Below are positions 11,686 to 22,365 of a DNA stretch of 64,000 nucleotides, one piece after another (position 1 is the stretch's first letter; each line of letters starts with the position of its first letter). The notes under the pieces were generated by a model. That model was not told the DNA's origin. It searched no databases and saw only the letters and a list, made by a program, of their open reading frames with translations. Position numbers and translations under genes: made by a program. Source of the stretch: Mixia osmundae IAM 14324 (taxonomy: Eukaryota; Basidiomycota; Mixiomycetes; Mixiales; Mixiaceae); NCBI RefSeq assembly GCF_000708205.1, contig NW_014575559.1:1130906-1194905 (forward strand). Direction: 5' to 3'.

Positions 11686-12558
11686 ATGGGAAGGAGCGCT
11701 GCAATACAAGAGGCAGAGGCCAGGCTCACACAAGCCTCGACCTCCTCGGCCACCAACACACTCATCGTGACCGGCGTGCCTTGTCCGAGCACGGTGGACA
11801 CGCTGCTCGAGGATCTCTATCGCTTGTTTGCCTCGTATGGCGATGTGGCAGCCTGGGCCCCTCTCAAGTCGCTCGGCAGGATCATCTGCGTCTACGCTGC
11901 AGACAGCTCGGCCACGCTTGCCAAGAGCGAGCTGGACCGCTCCTGGATCCAGATCACCACTGATGGCACAGACTCGTCAAAGAGCACGAGCAGCTCAGAT
12001 GAGGATGCGCTCATCGACGAGACGATCAGCATGCTCAGAGTGTACGCTGGTCCCTCGACGGCCTTGGACACGCTCGCACACGATGGCCGGCAGACGTTGT
12101 ACGCCGCAAGACATCTGCCCGTGCCAGACACCCAGCGCAACTTTCTCATCTCTCCGCCCGGCTCGCCGCCAGTCGGATGGGAGCAGGTCAGAGAGGATCA
12201 GCCCAACAGAGAGACTCTGGCCCACGATCTCATGGAGGCGCTCAGCCACTTGTCGCTCAAGCAAGACGGGCCGGCTGGCGTGTCAGCCCAGTCGAACGGC
12301 GTCGTCCATGCTGAGGGTCCCAAGCGAGGTCATCGCCGACGAGAGACCGTCGTCCTCACGCCTGACGAAGCGAGCGGTCTCCCTGGCGTGACGATCACCG
12401 ATCTCGAGACGAGCGAGAATCAGATCAGCCCAGGCATCTCTCTCAGCGAAGCCTGGGCAGCTCAACGGGAGGCCACCCGCAACACATCCGGCATCAGCAA
12501 CGTCAGAGCGACTTCTGATGTCCGTATCACGCCAACTGGCCGACCGCCGCTCGGCTAG
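11686..12558 (+). CDS. RCN1: Calcipressin (regulator of calcineurin, RCN family)
   Basis: Single exon, 290 aa from the ATG at 11686. The N-terminal half has an RRM-like fold typical of calcipressins (NTLIVTGVP, then YRLFASYGDVAAWAPLKSLGRIICVY). The family hallmark FLISPPGSPPVGWEQ is present at about residue 155, equivalent to the FLISPP phosphorylation loop. A C-terminal PGVTIT matches the PxIxIT calcineurin docking motif. Calcipressins bind and modulate calcineurin, the calcium-dependent phosphatase, in the cytosol. Long Ser/Asp- and charge-rich inserts make it longer than the yeast protein. Its two flanking genes are the inverted SDR pair side by side, with no evident functional link. Confidence 0.9.
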   Translation: MGRSAAIQEAEARLTQASTSSATNTLIVTGVPCPSTVDTLLEDLYRLFASYGDVAAWAPLKSLGRIICVYAADSSATLAKSELDRSWIQITTDGTDSSKSTSSSDEDALIDETISMLRVYAGPSTALDTLAHDGRQTLYAARHLPVPDTQRNFLISPPGSPPVGWEQVREDQPNRETLAHDLMEALSHLSLKQDGPAGVSAQSNGVVHAEGPKRGHRRRETVVLTPDEASGLPGVTITDLETSENQISPGISLSEAWAAQREATRNTSGISNVRATSDVRITPTGRPPLG

Positions 12559-12650
12559 ATCGCCCGAAATACTCAAAGCAGACGAAGCGACAACCGGCCT
12601 TTTTCTAGATGCTTACAATGCTTATGGCGCGCAACAACAGGCCTTCTTGC

Positions 12651-13412
12651 TCACCAGGGGATTATCGAGCCATCCTGGCTTAGTATGCCTTCCTGGCCTT
12701 TACCGATCTCGGCGGATGCGATCACTTTGAGCGTCGTCTCCACAGATTCGTCGACAGTAATTGCACCATTCTGACCTTCCGCCATGGTCGACATGTCGGT
12801 CGCCACGAGTCCCGGATGCACCAGCAAGACGTTGATGCCCTTCTTCTCGAGGCTTAGCGCCACGACCCGACCGAGCATGTTGAGCGCAGCCTTTGATGCT
12901 GCGTAATGGCCGAAGGGATACGACTTTGCGCCAAAGACGGCAGTGACGAGTCCATCGACGTCTGGCAGCTTACCGATCGAGCCTGCAGCAGTCGACAGAT
13001 AGACGAGCTCGCGTCGGCCACTCGTGCTGGCCAACAGGAAGGGAGCAAACGCTTGCGTCAGGATCAGTGGGCCGACGACGTTCTGCTCAAAGTGATCGAG
13101 GTAGACTTTGGGGGACGTCTCGAGCACGTCGCCAACGAAGCCTTGCACGCCCGCGTTGAAGATGGCGACGTCAATTGACGCAGTATGTCTCTTGAGCTCG
13201 TTAGCTGCCTGCTTGACTGACTTTTCGTCCGTCATGTCCAGCGTGAGCAAAGAGACATTCTCGTGCGCCTTTGCAAATTCGATGAGTTCAGCAGACTTGG
13301 CAGCATTGCGATAGGAAGCATAGACGATCGTGTCAGGCTTGACTGCAAGCTGACGCACGAACCCAAAGCCGATACCGCGATTGGCGCCAATGATCAAGTA
13401 CGATGTCGACAT
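12651..13412 (-). CDS. Short-chain dehydrogenase/reductase, 253 aa, inverted paralogue
   Basis: Single exon; the ATG at 13412 gives the same N-terminus (MSTSYLIIGANRGIGFGF) and length as the plus-strand copy at 9633. Cofactor loop, NAG motif and catalytic HYAASKAAL are intact. Identity between the two copies is visibly high along the full length, and the copies face each other across about 2.3 kb. An open frame extends 18 codons upstream of the chosen ATG but has no counterpart in the other copy. Substrate unknown. Confidence 0.93.
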   Translation of the reverse strand: MSTSYLIIGANRGIGFGFVRQLAVKPDTIVYASYRNAAKSAELIEFAKAHENVSLLTLDMTDEKSVKQAANELKRHTASIDVAIFNAGVQGFVGDVLETSPKVYLDHFEQNVVGPLILTQAFAPFLLASTSGRRELVYLSTAAGSIGKLPDVDGLVTAVFGAKSYPFGHYAASKAALNMLGRVVALSLEKKGINVLLVHPGLVATDMSTMAEGQNGAITVDESVETTLKVIASAEIGKGQEGILSQDGSIIPW

Positions 13413-13946
13413 GGGTGTCTGCTTTGCGCGGGGATGTCTGTCGGTATGCTCAAACGATTGCTGCAATGCGGTGTTGGTGCAGTGAGGCTTCTGGACAGGA
13501 GCCCTCCTTATGGGAAAGCCAAGGGAGGTGGTTGGTCAGCGGACGCCACCTTGCTTGCTCATCACGGTCACAATTTCATCAGCGATTGCTGACATCTTTG
13601 TCGGTCAGCAAGCCTCGCTGACCATCTTGTCATGCTGTGTCGTCCGCTTTCGGCTCGATGGCCTGCTGACGGTCTTCCCGCGGAGACATGACATGCAAGG
13701 AAGCGCGCATCTCACAGAGGCTGACATGCTATGACGTTGCGCCGAGTGCATGTTCTACCTATTGTTACCTCCTCGTAATGCACAACAGAATAGCGTGATG
13801 CATTGCGCGCTGTCAACAAGGCGTGAGCTGCACAGTCGGACGAGTGCGTCAGCAAGCTATGAGGCGTCACGCGGCGCTGTCGCATGTCGCGCCACTCATC
13901 GTTGCCTTCTTGCCAATCCAATCTCTCATCGAGAGCTTGCGTGACG
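13413..13946. other. Intergenic between SDR and a secreted-protein gene
   Basis: About 530 bases forming the divergent upstream region of the SDR (minus) and the 13947 gene (plus). Only short frames without recognisable composition. Confidence 0.4.
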
Positions 13947-14525
13947 ATGCAGCCGCTCACTCTTGTCGTGCTTGCTGCTGGCTTCCTCTGCTCGTCTGTC
14001 ATATCTCTACCCACGTACACCCTCGCAATGATCATGAACGCTGTCGTGCGCCCTTGCTCAACAGGTCCAACGCCACAATGTCTGAGGAGCAGTATATGTA
14101 AAGTGCTCGATCCCCGGACCTCTCCCGCAAAGCGTACGAGTCATCAAGGCCATGATCATCTCGGCCAGCTGGCAGGAAGAAGGGCGAAACCTGAAGCTCT
14201 GCTCGGTACATGACCCGAAAAGGCGCTTAGCATGCAGGCGCTGACGTCCTCGCAGTCAAAACCTACCGACATTCGCGAGGGTGACAGCTGGACTGGAGAA
14301 GTAGCGACCGCGGCATGGTTGGCAGCGGAGCGATCCTCGTATTCTGTCTTGGCCACAAAATGGAGTTTCAGCCCTGATGACGCATCGCCGCTCGTCAGAT
14401 CCTGCTGCAAGCTGGTGTGGACGGAGGACACTGCGTTCTATGTTGACACAAGCAAAGCTCGTTCGATCAACAGCCGCATCCAGCGAGTCCATCGCTCGCT
14501 GCTGCAAAGATGGCCCAACTCATGA
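13947..14525 (+). CDS. Probable small secreted protein, 145 aa, unknown function
   Basis: Exons 13947..14014, 14065..14091, 14133..14205, 14256..14525; the frame closes. Exon 1 encodes a strong signal peptide (MQPLTLVVLAAGFLCSSVIS). The mature part has a CSS-type segment, a GDSWTGEV start to the last exon, and an SCCKLVW pair of cysteines. The second intron (41 nt, donor GTATAT) is the least certain; a 35 nt alternative also keeps frame. No family recognised. It opens a stretch of 10 kb rich in secreted products, so an extracellular or host-facing role is possible but only inferred. Confidence 0.55.
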
Positions 14526-14881
14526 CGCCTTGACAACAGCCTTGACTGCTCGTCCTGCACCGAGATTCCTCCACGTCAGTTTGCCCACGGGCTCGGGAAG
14601 TCGTCGCTCATCCATCTAACCCTGTGCAGACGGCAGGGTCTATGATTGCGCCATACAGTCAGGGTATCCGACCATCCAGTGGTCCAAAAAGGACGATTGA
14701 GCTAATCTCGCAAACGTAGCTCTCAATGCAAGATACTAGTCGCTCGCGCAATTTTTTTCGCGTGTCGGACCATGCCTTGTCGATTCGCCGTCATCGATCG
14801 GCGTGCGCACTCAGATACATGGAGGAGGGCTGCATTACAACAAGCTGGCCGATGAAGCCCGAGATTAGATCAGATCTACGC
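14526..14881. other. Intergenic, convergent 3' region
   Basis: About 350 bases between the ends of the 13947 gene (plus) and the small cysteine-rich gene (minus). No supported gene. A run of T (ca. 14752) may reflect transcript-end signals. Confidence 0.35.
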
Positions 14882-15152
14882 TTATGCACGATCACAATAG
14901 CCGTCATAGGGATCCCTCGGATTGCGCACAACCCTGCTCGCTTCGATGAGTCGCAGCTCGTGTCCAATGCCGCGACCACTTGCCATTTGCAGCCTGGCGT
15001 TCCCCAACAAGGGTCAGCCGCCGACGCTGCATAGCAGTTTGGCACCTGCGCTTTGAATGTCAGTGTCCGGCGGAAGCATAGCTGTCTAGAGAATGCACAG
15101 CTCTGACGAGTTGCATGGCAGCCGCAGTCAAGAGGATCAACATAATCTTCAT
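14882..15152 (-). CDS. Small secreted cysteine-rich protein (55 aa), family member D
   Basis: Exons complement(14882..14933, 14984..15045, 15099..15152). Exon 1 is exactly 54 nt: an 18-residue signal peptide (MKIMLILLTAAAMQLVRA) followed by a phase-0 intron of 53 nt. The mature part shows C-x8-C-x5-C-K-W and a fourth Cys 14 residues after the third. The second intron is GC-AG (TG|GCAAGT, 50 nt) and splits the Trp codon. The layout matches the three genes at 22366, 23172 and 24074. A TATATAA box lies about 75 bp upstream. Likely exported through the secretory pathway and disulfide-bonded; function unknown. The strand is opposite to the other copies. Confidence 0.68.
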
Positions 15153-15221
15153 TTTTATTGTCGAATGGCAATGTGCTCGGAGAGTCGATCGAAAGTTCTG
15201 TCGAACAGCGCCCTGATAGGT

Positions 15222-15230
15222 TTTATATAA
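15222..15230 (-). promoter_or_regulatory. TATA-type box of the small cysteine-rich gene at 14882-15152
   Basis: On the minus strand this reads TTATATAAA and sits 70-78 bp upstream of the ATG at 15152, the same distance as the TATAAAA of family member C at 24002. Few other genes in the window have such a clear box, which suggests strong regulated expression. Confidence 0.55.
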
Positions 15231-15651
15231 GCCATCAGACGTTACATCGATCAGTGTGCCGTGTCCTTCGCTACCCAATGTCGCCGGATACAGACCAAAA
15301 GGCACAGGCATTTTTGCAACGTGGCTCGGAGGGCAAGAGGCCAGATCAGCGGCGCTCGTCCAGAGCCTGTCAAAGCCCCCAGCGACGGTCAAGGGGTGGA
15401 CATTGAGCAGAAATGCAAGCGTTAGAGAGCCACACAAGCAAGAAGTAGCTCTCCGGCGAGTCGACGCCAAATCCATCGACGAGTCGCGTCCCTGCTCCTC
15501 CGCTGGATCTTGCATTCCGTTTTTTCATCGAGCAACGCGCAACAGTGCACCGCCCTCGCCTGTCCTCGGCAACTCCTCCTCCCTGCTTCCAGCTGTACCT
15601 ATCTGGCCGGTCTTGCACCAAGCAAACGTCTCCTGCATTTTCTTTCGCGAT

Positions 15652-17236
15652 ATGACAGTCGGTCTCCTCGCGCTGGCGCTCGCTGGCCTGACGGCAGCTT
15701 CTACTCCCCACAAGCGTGGCGCAGTGCCATCGTGAGTCGTCTCTGTCCAAACAACTGAATCCGCACTGATCGTTTGTTGCTCGGCCATAGCGACTACATC
15801 ATCGGATCAACCTATCCTGCCTATCATGCAAACGTGCAGGGCGCCCGCACATTACCCTTCAACTTGCTGAGCTCGGTCGACTACTTTGTCGCCGAGACAG
15901 GCACAAAGCCCGGTCTCAACTAGTAAGTTGCTTATGCACTAGATCACGCTAGCTGATTGCTACATTGTCATCAGCTCGCTCGTTAGCCAGCCACCCAACC
16001 CTGCGCCTTACACGCAGCAGATCACCGCACTCGTCAATGGCGCTCGTGAAGGAAAGACAAAGCACATCAACCTCGCCATCGGTGGATGGCGCGGATCCCG
16101 CTACTTCTCGACTCATATCGCCACCGCCGCTTCGCGAGAACTTTTTGCAGCGGCTATCCTTGCCGATGTCAAGAAGTACGGCTTCAATGGTCTCTCATTC
16201 GACTACGAGTATCCCGGTGTACAAGGCATCGGTACGTTGGCCATAGCAGGCTGCTTGCCTCATGCACATGCTCATTCGCGTGTTTAGGCTGTAACGTTAT
16301 CTCGCCACAGGACACTTCCAACTTTTTGACTTTCCTGCAACTCGTCAGATCAAAGGCGCCAAAGCTTCGTCTCTCGGCTGCAGTGCCTCTCCTGGGCTTC
16401 ACAGATGCTACGGGTGGCAAACTGGCTTCGGCCGCAGCCTTTGCCAAGGTTCTCGACGCCATTGAGCTGCTCACAGTCGACATCGCTGGTCCTTGGCTCG
16501 CACACGCCGGTCCAAACTCGGTAAGTCTGGCTAGATACTGCGTTGATCGTTGAGCTCACTGCGTTTCAGCCCTTGCATTCGACTTGTGCCACGCCAGACC
16601 TCGTAGGCCTCTCTATCGAGGACTCGGTCGCCTTCTGGACCAAAGCCGGTTTCGCACCAAAGCAAATCACCATCGAAGTTCCTGCGTACGGTCATGGCTT
16701 CCAGGTCAAGGGTCCCATCGTTGGACAGCTATTGGGTGGTCAAAATGTGTTTGTCTACCCTAAAACCACTGGCGTGCGCGTAGATGGCGATTCTCTGGCC
16801 GATAAAGCTGGCAAAGACGTCTGTGGCGTCGAGAATCCGAACGGAGGCACATGGCGCTACTCTGCGCTTATCACAGAGGTGCGCATATTGCACGATCACA
16901 TCTGCAGCTTCTGACCATCTTCTGTGTTAGCTCAAGGCCATCGATGCTGCTGGAAAGCCTACCGAGGGCTGGACGCGCTACTACGATACTTGCTCGCAGA
17001 CGCCTGCGCTGTACCACGCAGAGACGATGCTGTGGATCAATTACGACGACGTTGAATCGATCAAAGCAAAGGCAGCTTTCGTCAAAGCCAAGGGACTCGG
17101 CGGCCTGATCTTCTTCGATTCGACGTGAGTTTCCCCGCCACTCACACTTTCCGCGCTCGCTGACATGCAAGCATGCAGTGGTGACTATGAGAACCAGCTG
17201 CTCATTGCTGCTCGCGAGGTGCTGTCATCGGCATAG
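15652..17236 (+). CDS. Secreted GH18 (chitinase-like) protein, 420 aa
   Basis: Exons 15652..15731, 15791..15922, 15975..16231, 16288..16520, 16570..16878, 16931..17124, 17179..17236; frame closes. Signal peptide MTVGLLALALAGLTAAS followed by a Kex2-like HKR site. The GH18 barrel is clear: strand motif INLAIGGW (SxGG equivalent), the active-site strand GFNGLSFDYEYPG, WINYDD and GGLIFFDS near the end. GH18 enzymes cleave beta-1,4 GlcNAc links. The catalytic Glu and the preceding Asp are present (FDYE), but the first two Asp of the DxxDxDxE signature are replaced by Asn and Ser, so activity may be altered. Convergent with the IML2-type gene, 120 bp between ends. Confidence 0.92.
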
Positions 17237-17356
17237 TGCCCCAGCCGGTTTAACTCTGTCTGTACATTGCAAAGGATACTCATACGGACAAACAAGGGCG
17301 AAGAGCATGCAGTCTGTGGTGCTACAATAATACGGCAAAGAAGACAGAGTGACGCA

Positions 17357-20300
17357 TTAGACGGCTGCCTTGCCCTTCTGACGAGCAATCAATTTGTCGC
17401 GCGCAGCGTTCGTACGCAGCACAGACATGTTTTCTGCCGTCGACAACGTCAGCCATGATACTACTAAGATTGGGAGCAGACATACGTAGACTGACTTTGC
17501 CGCTCTCGCCACGGCGGTCTATCTCCATCTTCTTGCCAGCCATGACAATGTCATACTGTGCTTTTGCCTTGGTCGGGTCTCCGAGGTCGTCATACACACG
17601 TCCCATCTCGTAATGCGCGAACCAGACGAGCATGTGGTTGGTAGTGATCTTCGTGCCGTGCTTATAGACGTTGTTGAGTGAAATGAGTGCTTGATCGGCG
17701 GCCTCCTTCTTGCTGATCGGCGACTTCTCCGGATCTAGGTGCGTGTGCTTCTCGGGGAAAGCAATGAAGCGCAGAATGATAGCTCGCAAAAAGTGTGCCA
17801 TGCAGTAATCGTCCCAGTACTCGCCTTCTGTATTTGTCTCGCCATACGACGAAGGATCTTTGCAGTCGTGCAGCTTGGCGAGCGTCTCGCTGACTGCTCG
17901 CAGGTGGATGCCAAAGAGGGCATAGCGAGGCGCCATCGAGAGCGCGTTGAGGAAGTAAGCAAGCTCGATACCGGGGCAGGCAAGGCGTCCGCCCTGGGCA
18001 AGGAATTGCTTGGACTTGCGCGCAACATACTTCTCGAGCGGGATAGATTTGCCAGCGATACGCTGCATGAGATCAGGCACTGCTCGCATGCTCTTCATGA
18101 TATCGTCTCTGTGCTTGACGGGATCGGCTTCGTACAGCGAGATTGCCTTTGCGTATGCGTATACCGACTTTGACCAGTTGCTGTCTTTGCCAAGAATGTC
18201 AAAGCAGGTGTAGGCCTTGGCATATTTGCCGAGTGAGAGATAAGTCAAACCACGATCCCAATGGCAAATGTGTTCGATCTGGACATATTCATCTTGTGAA
18301 GCAATAGCGAGGCTGTACTGCCTCAGTGCCTTCTCGCCCATCGTCTGTGCCGAATACAAACGGCCAGAGAAGAACAGGAAGAAGACCCTGCACTAGGAGA
18401 TCAGCTCATGTGTATGATACGACGAAAGTGACTTGCCCGTTGGGATAACGCTTAAGATTGTAGTGAAGTACTTTGTCAGCCAGGTCAATGTCGACCATGC
18501 CGACCGGCAGATAGGTCGAGATGACAAGATGATAGAGCAGAAGAGCCATGTCGCAGATCTGGCGACGAATGCCTTCATTCTTGTGCGTCATGCCTGGCTT
18601 GCGATTCTTGGGATCGGCGGACCATTTGCCGCCGCGCATGAGCATCTTTAGAGCGTACGCACGATCGCCAGTGAAGCCAAAGACTTCCATGATGGCGAGG
18701 ACGGTACTCGGCAAGAGGGAGAGGACGAGCGAGATAAGGCCGTTACCAAGATAGACACCCGAACGGAAGTCTTGATCTAGTGCAGGATCCTCTGCACCGC
18801 GACCGGGCTGCGCAGCATCGCATTGCTCGATGTATTCGGCGAGCGTGCGATAGACGGAATACGCCGAGCGCATATTGAGTGCCTCCTTGAGGAAGGCCAT
18901 AAAGTCGCCAGAGTAGATGATGCCAAGCACAGCCTTGAGCAGGACTGACTCGGCCCATACCAGCTCTGCGTGACGCTCGATGACAGTCATGAGTTTGAGC
19001 GACTTGGTGGTCGACGAGCCAGTGACAAGCTTAGCGAAACCTTCGGTAACACCGCGACCGGTCTTGCGGAGCTTGTCAGCGATGATGATCGTCTCCTTAC
19101 AGCGCGAGACAGCGTTTGCGAGATCGTCTGGCTCAAACGTCCTGCATAGCGGCGTCAGCAAAGTGCGTGCGCAATACTTGGGAGCCGCTTACATGAGTGA
19201 CTTGATGCACTGGATGAGGGAATAGCCGACGGAAAAGTACATGCGATGGTCCGAAGCTGTCAGGCAGATTGCCTCTGCCTCTTTCATGCGCGAGTTCATG
19301 AACAAGTGCATCCTAGTACGCTCCGTTAGCTCGGGACAGGAGGCAGAGCATATCTGACTGACGAGATCCAAACGTCGTCAATATCTTTGCGCATGCCTTC
19401 TTCATCGAGCTTGACGTCCTCCATGGTGAGCTTATTGTAGGGCTTGCCCAGCTTTTGGCGGTGGACGCCGTGCTCTTCGGGTGTGAGGACCTTGGGCGCG
19501 ACGTGTCGAGGAATCTCGTCGTCCGAGTGTGCCTCTGCATGTCGAGCGGATTTGGACTTGCGAACGGATGGACCTTTGTCCTTTGCAGCCGAGGATCGCT
19601 TCTTGCTCTTGTCGCGGCCTTCACGGTCATGTGACGACTTTTCGGTCGCTACAGCGCCAGCAGCAACGCCAGCGAGAGCAGCCTCTCCTCGTTTGGAACG
19701 CGAAGATGACTTTGGCTTATCGCGAGATGACCGCGAGCGAGACGACTTTTTGGCGGGCTTGACGACTTCCTCCTCGGGCTCGGAGACCTCTGATTCAGAC
19801 GAGGAATCCTTGGCTCGCGACGAAGTACGCTTGGATCGGCCAGACGAGCGTGACTTGCTCGTCACTGCCGCTACAGATGATTTGCGGGTCTTGCTCTTCT
19901 TGATGGGCTCAGGTTCAGGCTCCTCTTCGGGCTCCGATTCAGGCTCGGGCTCTCTAGCAATCGCCTTGGGCGCGGGTTCCTCCTCTGATTCGGAAGTGGG
20001 TGGCGAGACGGCTTTGGGAGCATTGCCGTTCGATTTGTTGCGCAAACCGACGGCAGCAGCGGCGCCGCCCGCTAAGCCCGCGCCTGCAGCGACGACGCCA
20101 TTGCGCTTACCACTGCTGCCGTTGGTAGCCGGCTTGGCTTCTTCCTCCTCGCTTTCGGGCTCACTCGAAGACGCATCAGAGGCGGGAGTGGGTGCAGCAA
20201 CTGCCTTGGGCGTGGATTGTTGCTCTTCTTCGCTGCTTGGCTCTTCCTCGTCCTGTTCGTCCTCTTCGCTCTGCTCCGATCCTTCTTCGTCCTCGTCCTC

Positions 20301-20631
20301 TTCTGACTCCGAAGTCTCGTCAGTCTCGGCGCCATTGGACCTGTAATTGCCTGCATCGGGCGGCAAGACAAAGCGAGAGTTGGGCGCTCCGCTCTGCGGC
20401 AAGTTGAGGTCCTTGGCCTTGACGCTCCTGCTTGGCTTGCCATCAGCGAAATCAACCTGGAATCAGATGGGCTGCGTACTTGTTAGACACTCCAGACGAG
20501 ACTGAAGTGGCAGAGTCGGAGCGGTCGCCATTGGAGGTGGTCGATGAAGCGCTCGACTGCGAGCTCGAGCGACGCTTGTTCAAGATAGCCTTGATCTTGC
20601 CCGACATGGTGGGTGACTGCTCCATGGCCAT
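17357..20631 (-). CDS. IML2/TTC39 family protein (DUF3808 TPR-like) with long charged N-terminal extension
   Basis: Exons complement(17357..17433, 17486..18387, 18437..19141, 19193..19312, 19363..20456, 20503..20631), 1008 aa, frame closes. From about residue 400 it matches the IML2 family: MFFS-type start MHLFMNSRMKEAE, the LLKAVLGIIYSGDF and SGVYLGNGLISLVLSLLP blocks, RALFF-equivalent VFFLFFSGRLY, and the C-terminal TPR-like helices (HWDRGLTYLSLGKYAKAYTCF). Yeast Iml2 is linked to lipid droplets and clearance of inclusion bodies. The first 350 residues are low-complexity: acidic Glu/Ser runs, then Lys/Arg/Ser repeats, making the protein far longer than the usual 650-750 aa. The intron at 18388-18436 is GC-AG (GCAAGT). 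The first intron (20457-20502, weak donor GTCTCG) is the least certain. Confidence 0.85.
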
Positions 20632-21240
20632 GTCAGCGAGGGTTGACTGTGTGAGAGCGTGAGATCAATTACTTGGCAGTGCGCCTGTGATTAGAACTCT
20701 GCCTTGCAGTAGTACGGGACCGAGGGTCTGTGTCGAGCCTATTCGAGCAAGAGATCGCAAGACGCTTGATGAGGACAGGAAGCGACGGCGAGATTCTCGC
20801 AAGGAGGCTGACCCGGGCCGGCAAGCGCTGACCGAGAGGCGGGGTAGACTGTTTGTCTGAGTGATGTCGAAGGGTCTCTCTTTGTCGAATCTCCTGGTGA
20901 TCGAATCGTCTGAGTGAGATGAACACTACACAATGGCCAGATGGTCTGCAGCTGTTCAGACGCCCAGAGCTCAGGCACCACTGCTGACGCACAATTCCCG
21001 GGGAGCTCGCAGCGCTTTGCGGAACGCAGCCAATTTCGGCGAAGTCGATCCCTCGAGATCATCCTCCAGAGACACGTGGGGCATGGAGAAAGGCCGCCGG
21101 CTTCCTTGCCACGTAGACAAATCCTTCGTCTCATCTCCTAGGCGTCACTCTGACGACCACGTTTCCTGTCAAGACTCTGATTACTTATCCCTTCCACTGT
21201 CCAAAGCCCGATCTGACCAAGCTGTACAGAACACAGTCGA
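20632..21240. other. Intergenic, divergent upstream region
   Basis: Six hundred bases between the minus-strand IML2-type gene and the plus-strand small secreted gene. Overlapping frames on both strands have no recognisable features. Confidence 0.4.
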
Positions 21241-21626
21241 ATGATGTGTCATGTTACCGCCTTCCTTGTCTGTGTCTTTGCTGCCACGCTTGCGTTCGTT
21301 ATCAGCCAGGTTCAAAAAGCTAGCTCATCTCTGGATGCAGTGTTGCTAAGCACCACCATCACCATCGTCCTGCCGGCAAGACCTGGACCTGTACAGAGCA
21401 CGTCGCGGGCGGCGAGTACATTGATGAAGGCCTGAAGCCATACACGACTTGTCAGAGTACGTCACCCAAGTCTTCGCCTTTGCTTGGGCTCAGCCGAGGC
21501 TCAGCGGGGTCTACCCTCTGCGATCAGCAATTCAGTGGCATGTCCGGATTAGCTCTCTGCAACGGTGCCCCCGTCTACTGTGGCACGCCCGAGGGAGACA
21601 GATACCTCTTTGCAGCCTGCAAGTAG
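21241..21626 (+). CDS. Probable small secreted cysteine-containing protein, 114 aa
   Basis: Proposed exons 21241..21309 and 21351..21626. Exon 1 is a good signal peptide (MMCHVTAFLVCVFAATLAFV). Exon 2 starts with five His codons and then carries cysteines in WTCTE, TTCQS, TLCDQ, ALCNG, VYCGT and ends AACK, with a GDRYLFA motif. The 41 nt intron has a weak donor (GTTCAA) but keeps frame. A canonical GTACGT donor inside exon 2 has no acceptor that keeps frame. It does not clearly belong to the four-Cys family next to it. Function unknown; probably extracellular. Confidence 0.5.
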
Positions 21627-21847
21627 TTGTAATCTCAGTAAAAGGATGCAGGACATCCTTGCCATGTCTTGTCCGTTGTGTTGGCGTTGCAAAACGCACG
21701 GCCACCTCTGCGTGTCGTCCTTACCAATGCTTTGGTCAGCTGTTCGGGCGAATTCGTTGCGCCGTTGCATCACGCCCTTCTGTCCTGTCTCTGCAGAACG
21801 TCGCACACGAAGCAATCGCACTGATACGGACGAGTTCAAGAAGCTGA

Positions 21848-22098
21848 ACAAAACTCGTACTCTTTCTCGCCTGTGCGGTCATGATCGCAGTCTCCTCGTC
21901 TTGCTCCAGGGCTGTGGTACACTTTTTACGAACCATCCAGTGGGCTCATGAATGTTCAGACAAGCTATGATGGCATCACAGTTCGCGGCAAATCTGACCA
22001 TTGCGTCAGCAGAAGCTGCTGCTGCGTTTGTTTGGCCAATCGATGCTTTGCGAGATGGGACTGGCTCTGCTGATAAAGGCAGCTATGTACCTCGCTGA
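21848..22098 (+). pseudogene. Decayed copy of the small cysteine-rich secreted family
   Basis: The segment ends with a 21-base match (20 of 21) to the last coding bases of the 22366 gene, GSCVPR-stop, but Cys is changed to Tyr (TGT to TAT). Just before it GTTTGGCCAATCGATGCT resembles the start of that gene's third exon. Upstream, a signal-peptide-like frame (KLVLFLACAVMIAV) lacks an ATG: ACA stands where the paralogues have ATG. No intron pattern joins these parts cleanly. Read as a relic of a duplicated family member. Confidence 0.5.
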
Positions 22099-22255
22099 AC
22101 ATCAAGCACGCTCGCGCACTGACCAAAGCAAGTCGCCTCGAGCGGGGTCGTCATGACGGAATGCAGTGTGGCGCATCGTTTTTGCGGTGCTCTCTAACCA
22201 ATCGGTGCTAGAGAAGACGGTGCAGCACTCGGGAAGGCGGAGACTAGATGCTTGG

Positions 22256-22310
22256 CACGCGTGTCATGTGTCTGCGTGACCCAATGCGCTGCACTTCACT
22301 ACCGGTCAAA
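22256..22310 (+). promoter_or_regulatory. Conserved upstream element of family member A
   Basis: This stretch (CACGCGTGTCATGTGTCTGC and following, to the AAAAGCGCACGACG run) matches the 23953-24014 region upstream of member C at most positions and a shorter part matches 23084 upstream of member B. It lies 56-110 bp before the ATG at 22366. The TATA-like core is degenerate here (GTCAAAAG for CTATAAAAG). Confidence 0.55.
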
Positions 22311-22365
22311 AGCGCACGACGAGAGAGAGCTGAAAACAGACTGCAAACACTCGAGTCAGATCAGA

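Noticed and set aside
19444-20346. 300-codon open frame on the plus strand opposite the IML2-type gene
   Set aside because: It is the antisense reading of Glu/Ser and Lys/Ser runs; composition is Ser/Leu/Asp-poor in structure and the minus-strand splicing gives a recognisable family.
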